This document shows, in pieces, positions 18,470 to 26,160 of a stretch of 64,000 nt of DNA. The position numbers and the translations under genes were made by a program. This stretch comes from Erythrobacter dokdonensis DSW-74. GTDB lineage: Bacteria > Pseudomonadota > Alphaproteobacteria > Sphingomonadales > Sphingomonadaceae. The notes beneath the pieces are model-generated. The model did no database searches, was not told the DNA's origin, and saw only the letters and a program-made list of their open reading frames with translations. The DNA lies in assembly GCF_001677335.1 (NCBI RefSeq), contig NZ_LZYB01000009.1:1-64000 (forward strand). The letters run 5' to 3'. Within the stretch, counting starts at the first letter, position 1. The number at the start of each line of letters is the position of its first letter.

Positions 18470-19285
18470 ATGCCCGAATTACCCGAAGTCGAAACCACTG
18501 TCCGCGGTCTTGCCCGCTTCCTCGAAGGCGAGCGGATTGCCCGCATCAGCCTGAACCGGCCTGATCTGCGCCGTCCCTTCCCGAACGATCTGGTGCAGGT
18601 AATGACGGGGGCAACCGTCACGGCCTTGTCGCGGCGGGCCAAATATGGGCTGGTGCATCTGGATCGCGGCAGGACGATGATCTTCCACCTGGGAATGAGC
18701 GGGCGCTGGCGGATCGATCCCGATGTGCCCGACACCCATGATCACCTGCTTATGGAGACCGCCACCCACCGCTTCGCGCTCTGCGATCCGCGCCGATTCG
18801 GCTCGGTTGATCTGGTCGAGACGGATGCGCTCGAACAATGGCCGCAATTTGCCGCGCTTGGTCCCGAGCCTCTGGGACCCGGCCTGACACCTGCGCATCT
18901 CAAGGCCGCACTCAGGGGCAAGACCCAGTCGATCAAACTGTGCCTGCTCGATCAGCGGATCGTGGCGGGTCTCGGGAATATCTATGTCTGCGAGGCTTTG
19001 TGGCGCGCCGGCATCCGACCGACCAAACAGGCAGGCAAGGTCACGGGGCCCCAGCTTCAGCGCCTCGTCCCCGCCATTGTCGATGTGCTCGAAGCATCGA
19101 TCCGCGACGGTGGCTCGACCCTGCGCGACTATGCCCGCCCGGATGGGGAACTGGGGTATTTCGCCAGTTCCTTCGACGTCTACGGGCGCGAAGGCGAGGC
19201 GTGCCGCAGGGACGACGGCGGAATAATCCGCCGCATCGCCCAAGGCGGGCGCAGTACCTGGTTCTGCCCCATTTGCCAGAAATAG
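18470..19285 (+). CDS. mutM: Formamidopyrimidine-DNA glycosylase
   Basis: A 271-residue base excision enzyme. It starts MPELPEVET, so after Met removal Pro1 is the catalytic amine and Glu2 the acid. The H2TH region has [19 protein letters not shown], with Lys in the expected position before it. It removes 8-oxoguanine and ring-opened purines. The C-terminal zinc finger is odd: only CRRD appears where CxxC is expected, followed by the normal CPICQK pair, leaving three Cys instead of four. It faces ubiE across a short gap, the usual place for mutM in this group. Confidence 0.95.
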   Translation: MPELPEVETTVRGLARFLEGERIARISLNRPDLRRPFPNDLVQVMTGATVTALSRRAKYGLVHLDRGRTMIFHLGMSGRWRIDPDVPDTHDHLLMETATHRFALCDPRRFGSVDLVETDALEQWPQFAALGPEPLGPGLTPAHLKAALRGKTQSIKLCLLDQRIVAGLGNIYVCEALWRAGIRPTKQAGKVTGPQLQRLVPAIVDVLEASIRDGGSTLRDYARPDGELGYFASSFDVYGREGEACRRDDGGIIRRIAQGGRSTWFCPICQK

Positions 19286-19436
19286 GGGAGAATCGTTGAC
19301 CTCCGGCGGGTTCGCGACTATGCGCGCTGCTTTCCGGCGGGAGACCCAAGGGTCCGCTCGCCCTTTTCGAGCAACCCGATACAGTTTTCCCGGCTGCCCC
19401 AGCGGCCTGAACCAAACACGAGACAGACGAGACACC

Positions 19437-19697
19437 ATGGCCAATACGCCGCAAGCCAAGAAGCGCATCCGCCGCAACGAGCGCCGCGCCGAAATCAACC
19501 ATTCGCGCATCAGCCGCATCCGCAGCTTCATCAAGAAGGTCGAATCGGCCTGCGAAGCGGGCGACAAGGAAGCTGCCGCTGCCGCACTCAAGGCGGCTCA
19601 GCCGGAAATGGCCCGCGGCGTTGCCCGTGGTGTGCTGCACAAGAATACCGTGGCCCGCAAGCTGTCGCGCCTCACGCGCCGAGTCGCTACGCTCTGA
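19437..19697 (+). CDS. rpsT: 30S ribosomal protein S20
   Basis: An 86-residue basic, helical protein starting [17 protein letters not shown], the family signature. It ends with [17 protein letters not shown]. It binds 16S rRNA in the lower body of the small subunit. A longer in-frame start upstream is rejected because the family start fits the ATG exactly. It lies between mutM and dnaA, the conserved alphaproteobacterial order, and is followed by a strong terminator. Confidence 0.98.
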   Translation: MANTPQAKKRIRRNERRAEINHSRISRIRSFIKKVESACEAGDKEAAAAALKAAQPEMARGVARGVLHKNTVARKLSRLTRRVATL

Positions 19698-19768
19698 TTC
19701 GTTTTAGTTCGATCCGTAGTACCGACTAACGGGGATCTACGGGTTGTCAGACAGCAGAAAACGGCAAG

Positions 19769-19797
19769 AGGCCGCGCTCATCCAGCGCGGCCTTTTT
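19769..19797 (+). terminator. Rho-independent terminator of rpsT
   Basis: AGGCCGCGCT at 19769-19778 pairs with AGCGCGGCCT at 19784-19793 around a five-base loop and runs into five T residues. It lies about 70 bases after the rpsT stop and separates rpsT from dnaA. Confidence 0.93.
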
Positions 19798-20209
19798 CGT
19801 TTGTGACAATTGCAGACGGAACAATCGCGCAAAATGTCAGGATTCTCCGCGATTCGCACAGTCTTCCAATAGGTTTCCTTGCAAAAACAACAGGATCAAC
19901 GCAAGTCTGCGGGCTTGCGCGGAGTCAACAGGAATATTTCACTTTTTTTAAATCTCGGCGCTTGCGCAAAGCGGCGATGCGTTCTTAATTCGGCTCTCGG
20001 CTCGGGGCGGGACAGCCCGGGTTTCTACAAACCGGTCGACAGGGGGGACACCGCGGGACACGCGTCTCGTGGGTGGGACGGTCTTTGCCTGTTGCAACAA
20101 AAAGCGCGCTTGCGGTCCACGGCTCCGCAGGCTCGATGAGATTGGGGAAGAGCTTGTGCACAGGATCGATAAGGCGCGCAGTACGCGCCGCGCTGCGGAT
20201 GATGATTTG
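19798..20209. promoter_or_regulatory. dnaA leader region
   Basis: About 410 bases from the rpsT terminator to the ATG of dnaA, with no gene. The left half is A/T-rich for this genome, including a run of seven T before AAA near 19943-19952. A DnaA-box-like nonamer TTGTGCACA lies at 20154-20162, close to the dnaA start, which fits possible autoregulation. A GTCGACAGG motif near 20036-20044 resembles the palindromes found after dnaA. No exact promoter can be placed. Confidence 0.5.
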
Positions 20210-21613
20210 ATGGAAGATGCCGAAGCCGTAAATCTGGCTGCTGACTGGTCTGATATCAGCCAGGGGCTGCGCAAGGATCTGGGCCATCAGTTGCACAGCC
20301 AGTGGATCAAACCGATCCAGCTCGGCAGCCTGAACCGCGATTCGGGCACGCTCGATCTTTACCTGCCGACCGAATTCTCGGCCAACTGGGTGCGGGACCG
20401 GTTCCATGACCGCCTGCAGCTTGCATGGAAGATTGCCCGTAGCGAGGTGCGCAAGGTCAACATCATGGTGCATCCGGGTCGCCGCCAGCTGCCCGATCTG
20501 CGTCTGGATGACGGCCGTCGCCCAGCCAATGATGGCGCCAGCGCGATCGCAGTTGCGGCCGGGACAATGTCGGACTCGACCTTCACCTCCTCGGTTGGGC
20601 TCGATCCCTCGCTGACCTTTGCGGCCTTCGTGACCGGCGAGGCCAATATTCTCGCTTGCAACGCAGCCCAGCGTATGGCTGCCCTTGAACAGCCGCAGTT
20701 CTCGCCTCTGTATCTCAAGGCCGCCACCGGCCAGGGCAAGACCCACCTGCTCCACGCGATCGGCCACGGCTATCTGCAGGCCCACCCGCGCGCACGAATC
20801 TTCTACTGTTCGGCCGAACGCTTCATGGTCGAATTCGTCCAGGCTTTGAAAGCCAGCCAGACGATCGAGTTCAAGGCCCGGCTGCGTAGCTTCGACCTTT
20901 TGCTGGTGGACGACATCCAGTTCATCATCGGCAAGGCAAGTGCGCAGGAAGAGCTGCTCTACACGATCGACGCGCTGCTGGCCGAAGGCAAGCGGCTGGT
21001 CTTCGCCGCCGACCGCGCCCCGCAGGCGCTGGACGGGGTGGAACCGCGCCTGCTCTCGCGCCTGTCGATGGGTCTGGTGGCCGACATCCAGCCTGCCGAT
21101 ATCGAACTTCGCAAGAAGATCCTCGTCTCGAAACTGACGCGCTTCGCGCCGCTCAGCGTGCCCGAGGATGTGGTCGATTTCCTTGCCCGCACCATCACGC
21201 GGAACGTGCGCGAGCTGGTGGGCGGTCTCAACAAGCTGATCGCCTATGCCCAGCTCACGGGTCAGGAAGTCTCGCTCCAGTTGGCCGAGGAACAGCTGAC
21301 CGACATCCTGTCGGCCAACCGCCGCCGGATCACGATCGACGAGATCCAGCGCACCGTATGCCAGTTCTACCGCATCGACCGCGCCGAAATGAGCTCCAAG
21401 CGCCGCGCGCGGGCAGTAGTGCGGCCGCGACAGGTGGCAATGTATCTCTCCAAGGTGCTCACTCCGCGCAGCTATCCCGAAATCGGGCGCAAGTTCGGCG
21501 GCCGCGACCACTCGACGGTGATCCACGCGGTGCGCCTGATCGAGGATCTGCGCCAGCGCGATGCCGACATGGACGGCGACGTGCGCAGTCTGCTCCGACA
21601 GCTGGAAAGCTGA
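20210..21613 (+). CDS. dnaA: Chromosomal replication initiator protein DnaA
   Basis: A 467-residue DnaA. Domain I lies at about 8-80, a linker to about 120, then the AAA+ domain with LLVDDIQFIIGK as Walker B and VRELVGGLNKL as sensor II. The C-terminal DNA-binding domain has the signature FGGRDHSTVIHAV. It binds DnaA boxes and opens the origin. The Walker A segment reads AATGQGKT, not the usual GGVGLGKT. The start is uncertain: ATG 20210 has a poor ribosome site, while the in-frame GTG 20156 has GGGGAAG six bases upstream and would add 18 residues. The gene follows rpsT, as usual in this group. Confidence 0.95.
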   Translation: MEDAEAVNLAADWSDISQGLRKDLGHQLHSQWIKPIQLGSLNRDSGTLDLYLPTEFSANWVRDRFHDRLQLAWKIARSEVRKVNIMVHPGRRQLPDLRLDDGRRPANDGASAIAVAAGTMSDSTFTSSVGLDPSLTFAAFVTGEANILACNAAQRMAALEQPQFSPLYLKAATGQGKTHLLHAIGHGYLQAHPRARIFYCSAERFMVEFVQALKASQTIEFKARLRSFDLLLVDDIQFIIGKASAQEELLYTIDALLAEGKRLVFAADRAPQALDGVEPRLLSRLSMGLVADIQPADIELRKKILVSKLTRFAPLSVPEDVVDFLARTITRNVRELVGGLNKLIAYAQLTGQEVSLQLAEEQLTDILSANRRRITIDEIQRTVCQFYRIDRAEMSSKRRARAVVRPRQVAMYLSKVLTPRSYPEIGRKFGGRDHSTVIHAVRLIEDLRQRDADMDGDVRSLLRQLES

Positions 21614-21640
21614 ATTCGCACATAATCTCCGCAGGGCTTT

Positions 21641-21700
21641 CACAAGCCTGTCGACAGACCTTTCCACAGGCCTGTCGACAGGTGCTGCACAGGCTGTAAA
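21641..21700. repeat. Palindrome cluster between dnaA and moeB-like gene
   Basis: Two copies of the palindrome CTGTCGACAG lie 13 bases apart (21648-21657; 21672-21681, extended to CCTGTCGACAGG at 21671-21682). Between and after them are TTTCCACAGG, GCACAGGCTG and GTAAACAGC. All share an ACAG/CTGT core, so the 60 bases form a repeated, near-palindromic block just before the next start codon. Confidence 0.7.
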
Positions 21701-21710
21701 CAGCCCTTCC

Positions 21711-22517
21711 ATGCCTTCTGCACCGCTTTCTCCCGCCCGTCTGGAGCGTTTCGCCCGCCATATCGTGCTGCCCGAAGTGGGCGGTGCGGGGCAGGTGACG
21801 CTGGCATCCAGCCGGGTCGCGGTAATTGGGCTGGGCGGCATCGGATCGCCGGCCCTGCAATATCTCGCGGCGAGCGGCATAGGGCGACTGGCGCTGGTCG
21901 ATAACGACGTGGTCGACGCAAGCAACCTCCAGCGCCAAACCATCTTCACCCAGCGCGATGTGGGGCACGGCAAGGCCGTCTCCGCGCGGCGCTGGCTCGC
22001 CAATTTCGACGATGCGCTTCAGGTCGACGTATCGGATGCGCGGATTACCCCGCAGAATGCTGCCGGCCTGATTGCAGGCTGCGACCTGGTGCTCGACGGG
22101 ACGGATAATTTCGCGACCCGCCTTGCCGTGTCGGACGCCTGCGTGACGGCGGGCGTCCCGCTGCTCTCGGCCGCCGTCGGCCGCTTCCAGGGTCAGGTGG
22201 CGGCCTTTGCCGGGCACTTGCCGGATGAGGCCTGCTACCGCTGCTTTGTCGGCGATGCCTTCGATGCCGAGGACTGCGACACCTGCGCCGACGACGGCAT
22301 GCTCGGCGCGATGGCCGGCTGGGCGGGCACCTTCGCTGCGCTTCAGGCGGTCAAGGTGCTGTTGGCGGGCACGGCCGCGCTGGGCGATCCGGGCTGGGGC
22401 AAGCTCCACATCCTCGACGGCCTCGCGCCGGGGATGCGCACGATCCGGATCGCCAGGGACCCGACCTGCAGGGGATGCGGGGCGCGCCCTGGTTCAGATG
22501 ATGTATCGTCCGGGTGA
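21711..22517 (+). CDS. ThiF/MoeB/HesA-family adenylyltransferase
   Basis: A 268-residue E1-like enzyme. It has the entry helix ARLERFARHIVLPEVGG, the nucleotide-binding VAVIGLGGIGSPALQYLAASG, and DNDVVDASNLQRQ with the conserved Asp and Arg. A zinc site is formed by CDTC near residue 186 and CRGC near the end. Such enzymes adenylate the C-terminal glycine of a sulfur carrier (MoaD or ThiS). There is no rhodanese domain, and the length fits MoeB/ThiF. Which pathway it serves is not decided by the neighbours. Its end overlaps a convergent small gene by 24 bases. Confidence 0.88.
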   Translation: MPSAPLSPARLERFARHIVLPEVGGAGQVTLASSRVAVIGLGGIGSPALQYLAASGIGRLALVDNDVVDASNLQRQTIFTQRDVGHGKAVSARRWLANFDDALQVDVSDARITPQNAAGLIAGCDLVLDGTDNFATRLAVSDACVTAGVPLLSAAVGRFQGQVAAFAGHLPDEACYRCFVGDAFDAEDCDTCADDGMLGAMAGWAGTFAALQAVKVLLAGTAALGDPGWGKLHILDGLAPGMRTIRIARDPTCRGCGARPGSDDVSSG

Positions 22518-22985
22518 TTGCCAGTCAGGTATGCCAAGGCAAACCCAAGCACCACTTTCATCTGACCTGAAATGGACGGTCCATTCCGTATTCCAAAGTG
22601 TCGAGGAATAGCGGAACACGACCTGCCGCTGATCGAGATCGATCTCGACCTCAAACAGTTCCTCGTTCTCGTCATATTGGCACGGGATGGCGCGCGCGGC
22701 ATCATCCATTCGGATCAATTCATCGAACACAGTTCCGACGAGCGACATGTCGTTCTCGTCAGGCTCGCCTGCTTCACGCAAGATTGAGAGCGTGAAGTAG
22801 AACGGATCCTTAGCTTCATCGAACAAGGCGAATTCGAATGTCCGCTTGGCGGCTTGTCGCCCGGGCGGCCCCTCACCCTGCTCATAGATTCGCGGCGCGC
22901 GGCACAATGCCTTCTCGAGCGTTTCGCGGAAGAAGGATGGCGGACGAGCCGCGAGCCGGTAATAGTGCTTACGGTCCTTGAGCAT
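22494..22985 (-). CDS. Hypothetical protein of 163 residues
   Basis: I do not recognise this gene. It encodes a soluble, acidic protein with no signal peptide or membrane segment. It begins MLKDRKHYYRLAARP, has several FYFTLSIL and VVFRYSSTLW strand-like segments, and ends near GRYII. It overlaps the end of the sirtuin gene upstream by 17 bases and the end of the convergent MoeB-like gene by 24 bases. The overlap with the sirtuin suggests translational coupling. Somewhat lower GC than its neighbours points to a more recent arrival, though this is only an impression. Confidence 0.6.
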   Translation of the reverse strand: MLKDRKHYYRLAARPPSFFRETLEKALCRAPRIYEQGEGPPGRQAAKRTFEFALFDEAKDPFYFTLSILREAGEPDENDMSLVGTVFDELIRMDDAARAIPCQYDENEELFEVEIDLDQRQVVFRYSSTLWNTEWTVHFRSDESGAWVCLGIPDWQSPGRYII

Positions 22986-23679
22986 CCAGCACCTCCTCGA
23001 CCCACTCCGGCACCAGCCGGCTCGCCGGGCCGAGACGCGTCTCGTGGAACAGGCGCGAGCCTTCGCTCGGTTCGAGATTGAGTTCGAGGGTGCGCGCGCC
23101 AAGCCTGCGCGCCTCCTGCACGAAGCCCGCTGCCGGATAGACCGCACCGCTGGTGCCGATGCTAACGAACAGGTCGCAGGTCTCGAGCGCCTGATAGATC
23201 CGCCCCATCTGATACGGCATCTCGCCGAACCACACGACATCGGGGCGCAAGGTGGGCGCGCGGCAGACCGGGCACGGCGGGCGGTCGATCATTGTCGCCT
23301 CCCACCGGCTGCGCGTCTCGCAGGAGGTGCAAAGCGCGCTCTTCAGCTCGCCATGCATGTGCAGCACGCTGGCCGAGCCGCCGCGTTCGTGGAGATCGTC
23401 AACATTCTGGGTGACCAGCAGCAATTCGCCCGAAAACTCCCGCTCCAGCCGCGCCAGCGCCATGTGAGCCGCGTTCGGCGCGGCATGGGCCAGCGCCGCG
23501 CGGCGCATGTCGTAGAAGTTCAGCACCAGATTGGGATTGCGGGCAAAGCCTTCAGGCGTGGCGACATCCTCGACCCGGTGCTGTTCCCAAAGCCCTCCCG
23601 CGCTGCGGAAGGTGTCGATCCCGCTCTCGGCGGAAATCCCCGCGCCGGTGAGGATGACGATGCGTTCAATCTCTGCCAT
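22969..23679 (-). CDS. cobB: NAD-dependent protein deacylase, sirtuin family
   Basis: A 236-residue sirtuin, the compact bacterial class III type. GAGISAESGIDTFR binds NAD, TQNVDDLHERGG carries the Asn-Asp pair, and HMHGEL contains the catalytic His. One zinc pair is CTSC and the other CPVC. It removes acetyl or succinyl groups from lysines using NAD. ATG 23679 is preferred over ATG 23694 because GAAGG lies 7-8 bases upstream. It diverges from dapB across 34 bases. Confidence 0.93.
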   Translation of the reverse strand: MAEIERIVILTGAGISAESGIDTFRSAGGLWEQHRVEDVATPEGFARNPNLVLNFYDMRRAALAHAAPNAAHMALARLEREFSGELLLVTQNVDDLHERGGSASVLHMHGELKSALCTSCETRSRWEATMIDRPPCPVCRAPTLRPDVVWFGEMPYQMGRIYQALETCDLFVSIGTSGAVYPAAGFVQEARRLGARTLELNLEPSEGSRLFHETRLGPASRLVPEWVEEVLDAQGP

Positions 23680-23713
23680 GAGGCCTTCAAGCATGATCGG
23701 CAGAGGCGAGGCA

Positions 23714-24448
23714 ATGGCACAGCTGCAATTCGGAGTGATCGGGCACAAGGGTCGCATGGGCCACGCATTGGAGGCGGCGATTGCCGATGCCGGCCACATT
23801 ATGCATGTCGGTGTCGATGCTGGCGGCAGCATCGGACCCTTCGCAGCACATTGCGATGTGCTGGTCGATTTCTCCGCCCCTGATGCGCTGTCTGCCAATC
23901 TCGGCGCTGCGCGGGTGTCGGGCAAGCCGATCCTGGTCGGGACCACCGGTCTGGAAGAAGAGCATTTCGTCATGCTGGCAGAGGCGGCGCGGGCGGTTCC
24001 TGTTCTGCAATCGGGCAATTTCTCGCTGGGCGTCACGCTGCTCGCGCATCTGGTACGCGAGGCGGCGGCACGGCTCGGGCCGGAGTGGGATATCGAGGTG
24101 CTGGAGATGCACCACCGCATGAAGGTCGATGCGCCCTCGGGTACCGCCAAGCTGCTTGGCGAAGCGGCGGCAGCTGCGCGCGGGATCGATCTTGCCGCCA
24201 ATATGGAGAGCGGACGCCACGGCCAGACCGGAGCGCGGCGCGAGGGCAATATCGGCTTTGCCACCCTGCGCGGCGGCACAGTGGCCGGCGAGCATTCGGT
24301 GATCTTCGCCGGGCCAGAGGAGCGACTGACCCTCTCGCACTCGGCGGAAAACCGCATGATCTTTGCGCGCGGTGCGGTGAAGGCAGCGGCGTGGCTGGTC
24401 GGCAAACCGGCAGGCCGCTACACCATGAACGACGTGCTGGGGCTGTGA
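23714..24448 (+). CDS. dapB: 4-hydroxy-tetrahydrodipicolinate reductase
   Basis: A 244-residue enzyme. The nucleotide-binding GHKGRMG lies at the start, the catalytic EMHHRMKVDAPSGTA near 132-146, and a GAVKAAAWLVGKPAGRYTMNDVLGL-type C-terminus marks the family. It reduces the dipicolinate precursor in lysine and meso-diaminopimelate synthesis. ATG 23714 is set by a GAGGCGAGG ribosome site and by the start of the Rossmann strand. nth begins 10 bases later, probably in the same transcript. Confidence 0.96.
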   Translation: MAQLQFGVIGHKGRMGHALEAAIADAGHIMHVGVDAGGSIGPFAAHCDVLVDFSAPDALSANLGAARVSGKPILVGTTGLEEEHFVMLAEAARAVPVLQSGNFSLGVTLLAHLVREAAARLGPEWDIEVLEMHHRMKVDAPSGTAKLLGEAAAAARGIDLAANMESGRHGQTGARREGNIGFATLRGGTVAGEHSVIFAGPEERLTLSHSAENRMIFARGAVKAAAWLVGKPAGRYTMNDVLGL

Positions 24449-24458
24449 CGCGCAGCCA

Positions 24459-25121
24459 ATGACAAAAGACCAGATCTTCGAATTCTTCCGCCGTCTCGCC
24501 GAAGACAATCCCGCGCCGCAGACCGAGCTGGAATATGGCAATGCCTACCAGCTGGTGGTGGCCGTGGCGCTCTCCGCACAGGCGACCGATGTCGGCGTGA
24601 ACAAGGCCACCCGTGCGTTGTTCGCCAAGGTCAGGACACCGCAGCAGATGCTCGATCTGGGCGAAGAGGGGCTGAAGGAGCACATCAAGACGATCGGGTT
24701 GTTCAATTCCAAGGCCAAGAACGTGATTCTCCTCTCGCAGCTGCTGGTCGACGAATATGGCGGCGAGGTGCCGGACAGCCGCGAGGAACTGGTCAAGCTC
24801 CCCGGCGTCGGGCGCAAGACTGCAAATGTCGTGCTCAATTGCTGGTTCGGACAGGAAACCTTTGCGGTCGACACCCACATTTTCCGCGTCGGCAACCGCA
24901 CGGGACTTGCCAAGGGCAAGACGCCCGATCACGTCGAGGCCAAGCTGGAAAAGCGCGTGCCCCAACCTTTCCGCCTCCACGCGCATCACTGGCTGATCCT
25001 CCACGGGCGCTATGTCTGCAAGGCAAGGCAGCCCGAATGCTGGCACTGCAAGGTCGCTGACCTGTGCAGCTACCGCAAAAAGGTGCTAGAAGACCCGCGC
25101 AGGGGCAAACAAGGCGGGTGA
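24459..25121 (+). CDS. nth: Endonuclease III
   Basis: A 220-residue helix-hairpin-helix DNA glycosylase/AP lyase. The catalytic Lys lies in the LPGVGRKTANVVLN hairpin, and the Asp in FAVDTHIFRVGNR. A [4Fe-4S] cluster site is complete: four Cys in the spacing C-x6-C-x2-C-x5-C near the end. It excises oxidised pyrimidines. It lies just after dapB, a linkage seen in many alphaproteobacteria. Confidence 0.96.
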   Translation: MTKDQIFEFFRRLAEDNPAPQTELEYGNAYQLVVAVALSAQATDVGVNKATRALFAKVRTPQQMLDLGEEGLKEHIKTIGLFNSKAKNVILLSQLLVDEYGGEVPDSREELVKLPGVGRKTANVVLNCWFGQETFAVDTHIFRVGNRTGLAKGKTPDHVEAKLEKRVPQPFRLHAHHWLILHGRYVCKARQPECWHCKVADLCSYRKKVLEDPRRGKQGG

Positions 25122-25169
25122 CGCTGGCTCGAAGGGCATGGCGTCCCTGAAGGGAAGGATGCCAGAACC

Positions 25170-25580
25170 ATGCAGAAGACACATCCGCTGATCGCCGTCA
25201 CCATGGTGGCCGCAGCCTGCGCGCCTGTGGAGCGTGATCCCGATGCCGACCCTGCCGCCGGCGCGCCCGAAGTCCGGGTGGTGGGAGAGGCGCAAAGCTG
25301 CATCAACCGGCCACAGATCCGCCAGACGATGGTGCGCAGCGACCGCGTGATCGACTTCGAGATGCGCGGCGGCAAGGTCTATCGCAACATCCTGCCCAGC
25401 AAGTGTCCGGGCATCTCGATCGAGCGGGCCTTCACCTACAACACGACCATCGACCAGCTTTGCACGCCCGAGATCATCTATGTGCTGACCAATATCGGCG
25501 GGGTGCCGCAACGTGGTGCAGGCTGCGGGCTGGGTAAGTTCATACCAGTCGAATATGTGAAGGACGACAAGGCCGATTGA
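25170..25580 (+). CDS. Small secreted protein, tentatively DUF6491-like (paralogue 1)
   Basis: A 136-residue protein with a short hydrophobic start ending VAAACAP, compatible with a lipobox. The mature part holds four Cys. A core block reads SCINRPQIR, then a strand pair ending LPSKCPGI, then a second pair with TIDQLC and GAGCGLGKFIPV. The same layout occurs in the next gene, so the two are paralogues. I place it tentatively near the DUF6491 group of small secreted proteins. No function is known. Ribosome site: GGAAGGATG upstream of the ATG. Confidence 0.7.
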   Translation: MQKTHPLIAVTMVAAACAPVERDPDADPAAGAPEVRVVGEAQSCINRPQIRQTMVRSDRVIDFEMRGGKVYRNILPSKCPGISIERAFTYNTTIDQLCTPEIIYVLTNIGGVPQRGAGCGLGKFIPVEYVKDDKAD

Positions 25581-25685
25581 GGCGCTCTCAAACTTGCATT
25601 GTTCATCAGGAATTCAGTAACTTGCCCCTAATTTCAGCAGGCTGCAAACATCATTAGCGGCAGATCGGCAGTTGAGGAGGCATGC

Positions 25686-26156
25686 ATGGAACGCGGGCTA
25701 TGGATCGGGGTGACAGGAGCAACCTTGGCGCTCGGAATCAGCCTCTCCGCCGCAAACGCGGGTCAAGGCGGCTGGCAGGCCTCGCCGACCCCGCTTACGA
25801 CGCTGCTGATGCAGCATGACGAGCCGGTCGACTTCGTGGTCACCGGCGCGCCGCGGAAATGCCTGCGGACCAGTAACGCCAGCTTTCTCGTGGTAAACGA
25901 GCGCAAGGTCTTGTTTGAGCGTCAGGGCCAGATATTCGTCAACGATCTCGCCAAGCGCTGCCCCGGCTTGCGCCGCGAGCGCGAGGACGGCGTTCCCGGC
26001 ATAGGCGCAGTCAATGCGACTATCTGTTCGGGCGAAACGATGCGGCTCAATCAAGATCGCGGGTCAGGGCTTGCCTTGTGTCGACTGGGAGACTTCGTGC
26101 CCGTCGCACCCTCGGCAAAAGACAGTGCGCGCGTGCCGCCGGCCGGCACGAAATAG
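25686..26156 (+). CDS. Small secreted protein, tentatively DUF6491-like (paralogue 2)
   Basis: A 156-residue protein with a signal peptide ending ANA-G near residue 25. The core resembles the preceding gene: KCLRTSNASF, then a strand with ERKVLFERQGQIFVNDL, then AKRCPGL, then a TICSGETMRL segment and LCRLGDFVPV. Four Cys occupy matching places, so two disulfides are likely. It has GAGGAGGC upstream of the ATG. The 105-base gap to paralogue 1 is long enough for its own promoter. It faces the symporter gene; the stops are 4 bases apart. Confidence 0.7.
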   Translation: MERGLWIGVTGATLALGISLSAANAGQGGWQASPTPLTTLLMQHDEPVDFVVTGAPRKCLRTSNASFLVVNERKVLFERQGQIFVNDLAKRCPGLRREREDGVPGIGAVNATICSGETMRLNQDRGSGLALCRLGDFVPVAPSAKDSARVPPAGTK

Positions 26157-26160
26157 AAGC

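Noticed and set aside
19985..22003. Long minus-strand open frame across dnaA
   Set aside because: The sense frame is a complete DnaA. The antisense product has no domain and starts outside any likely promoter.
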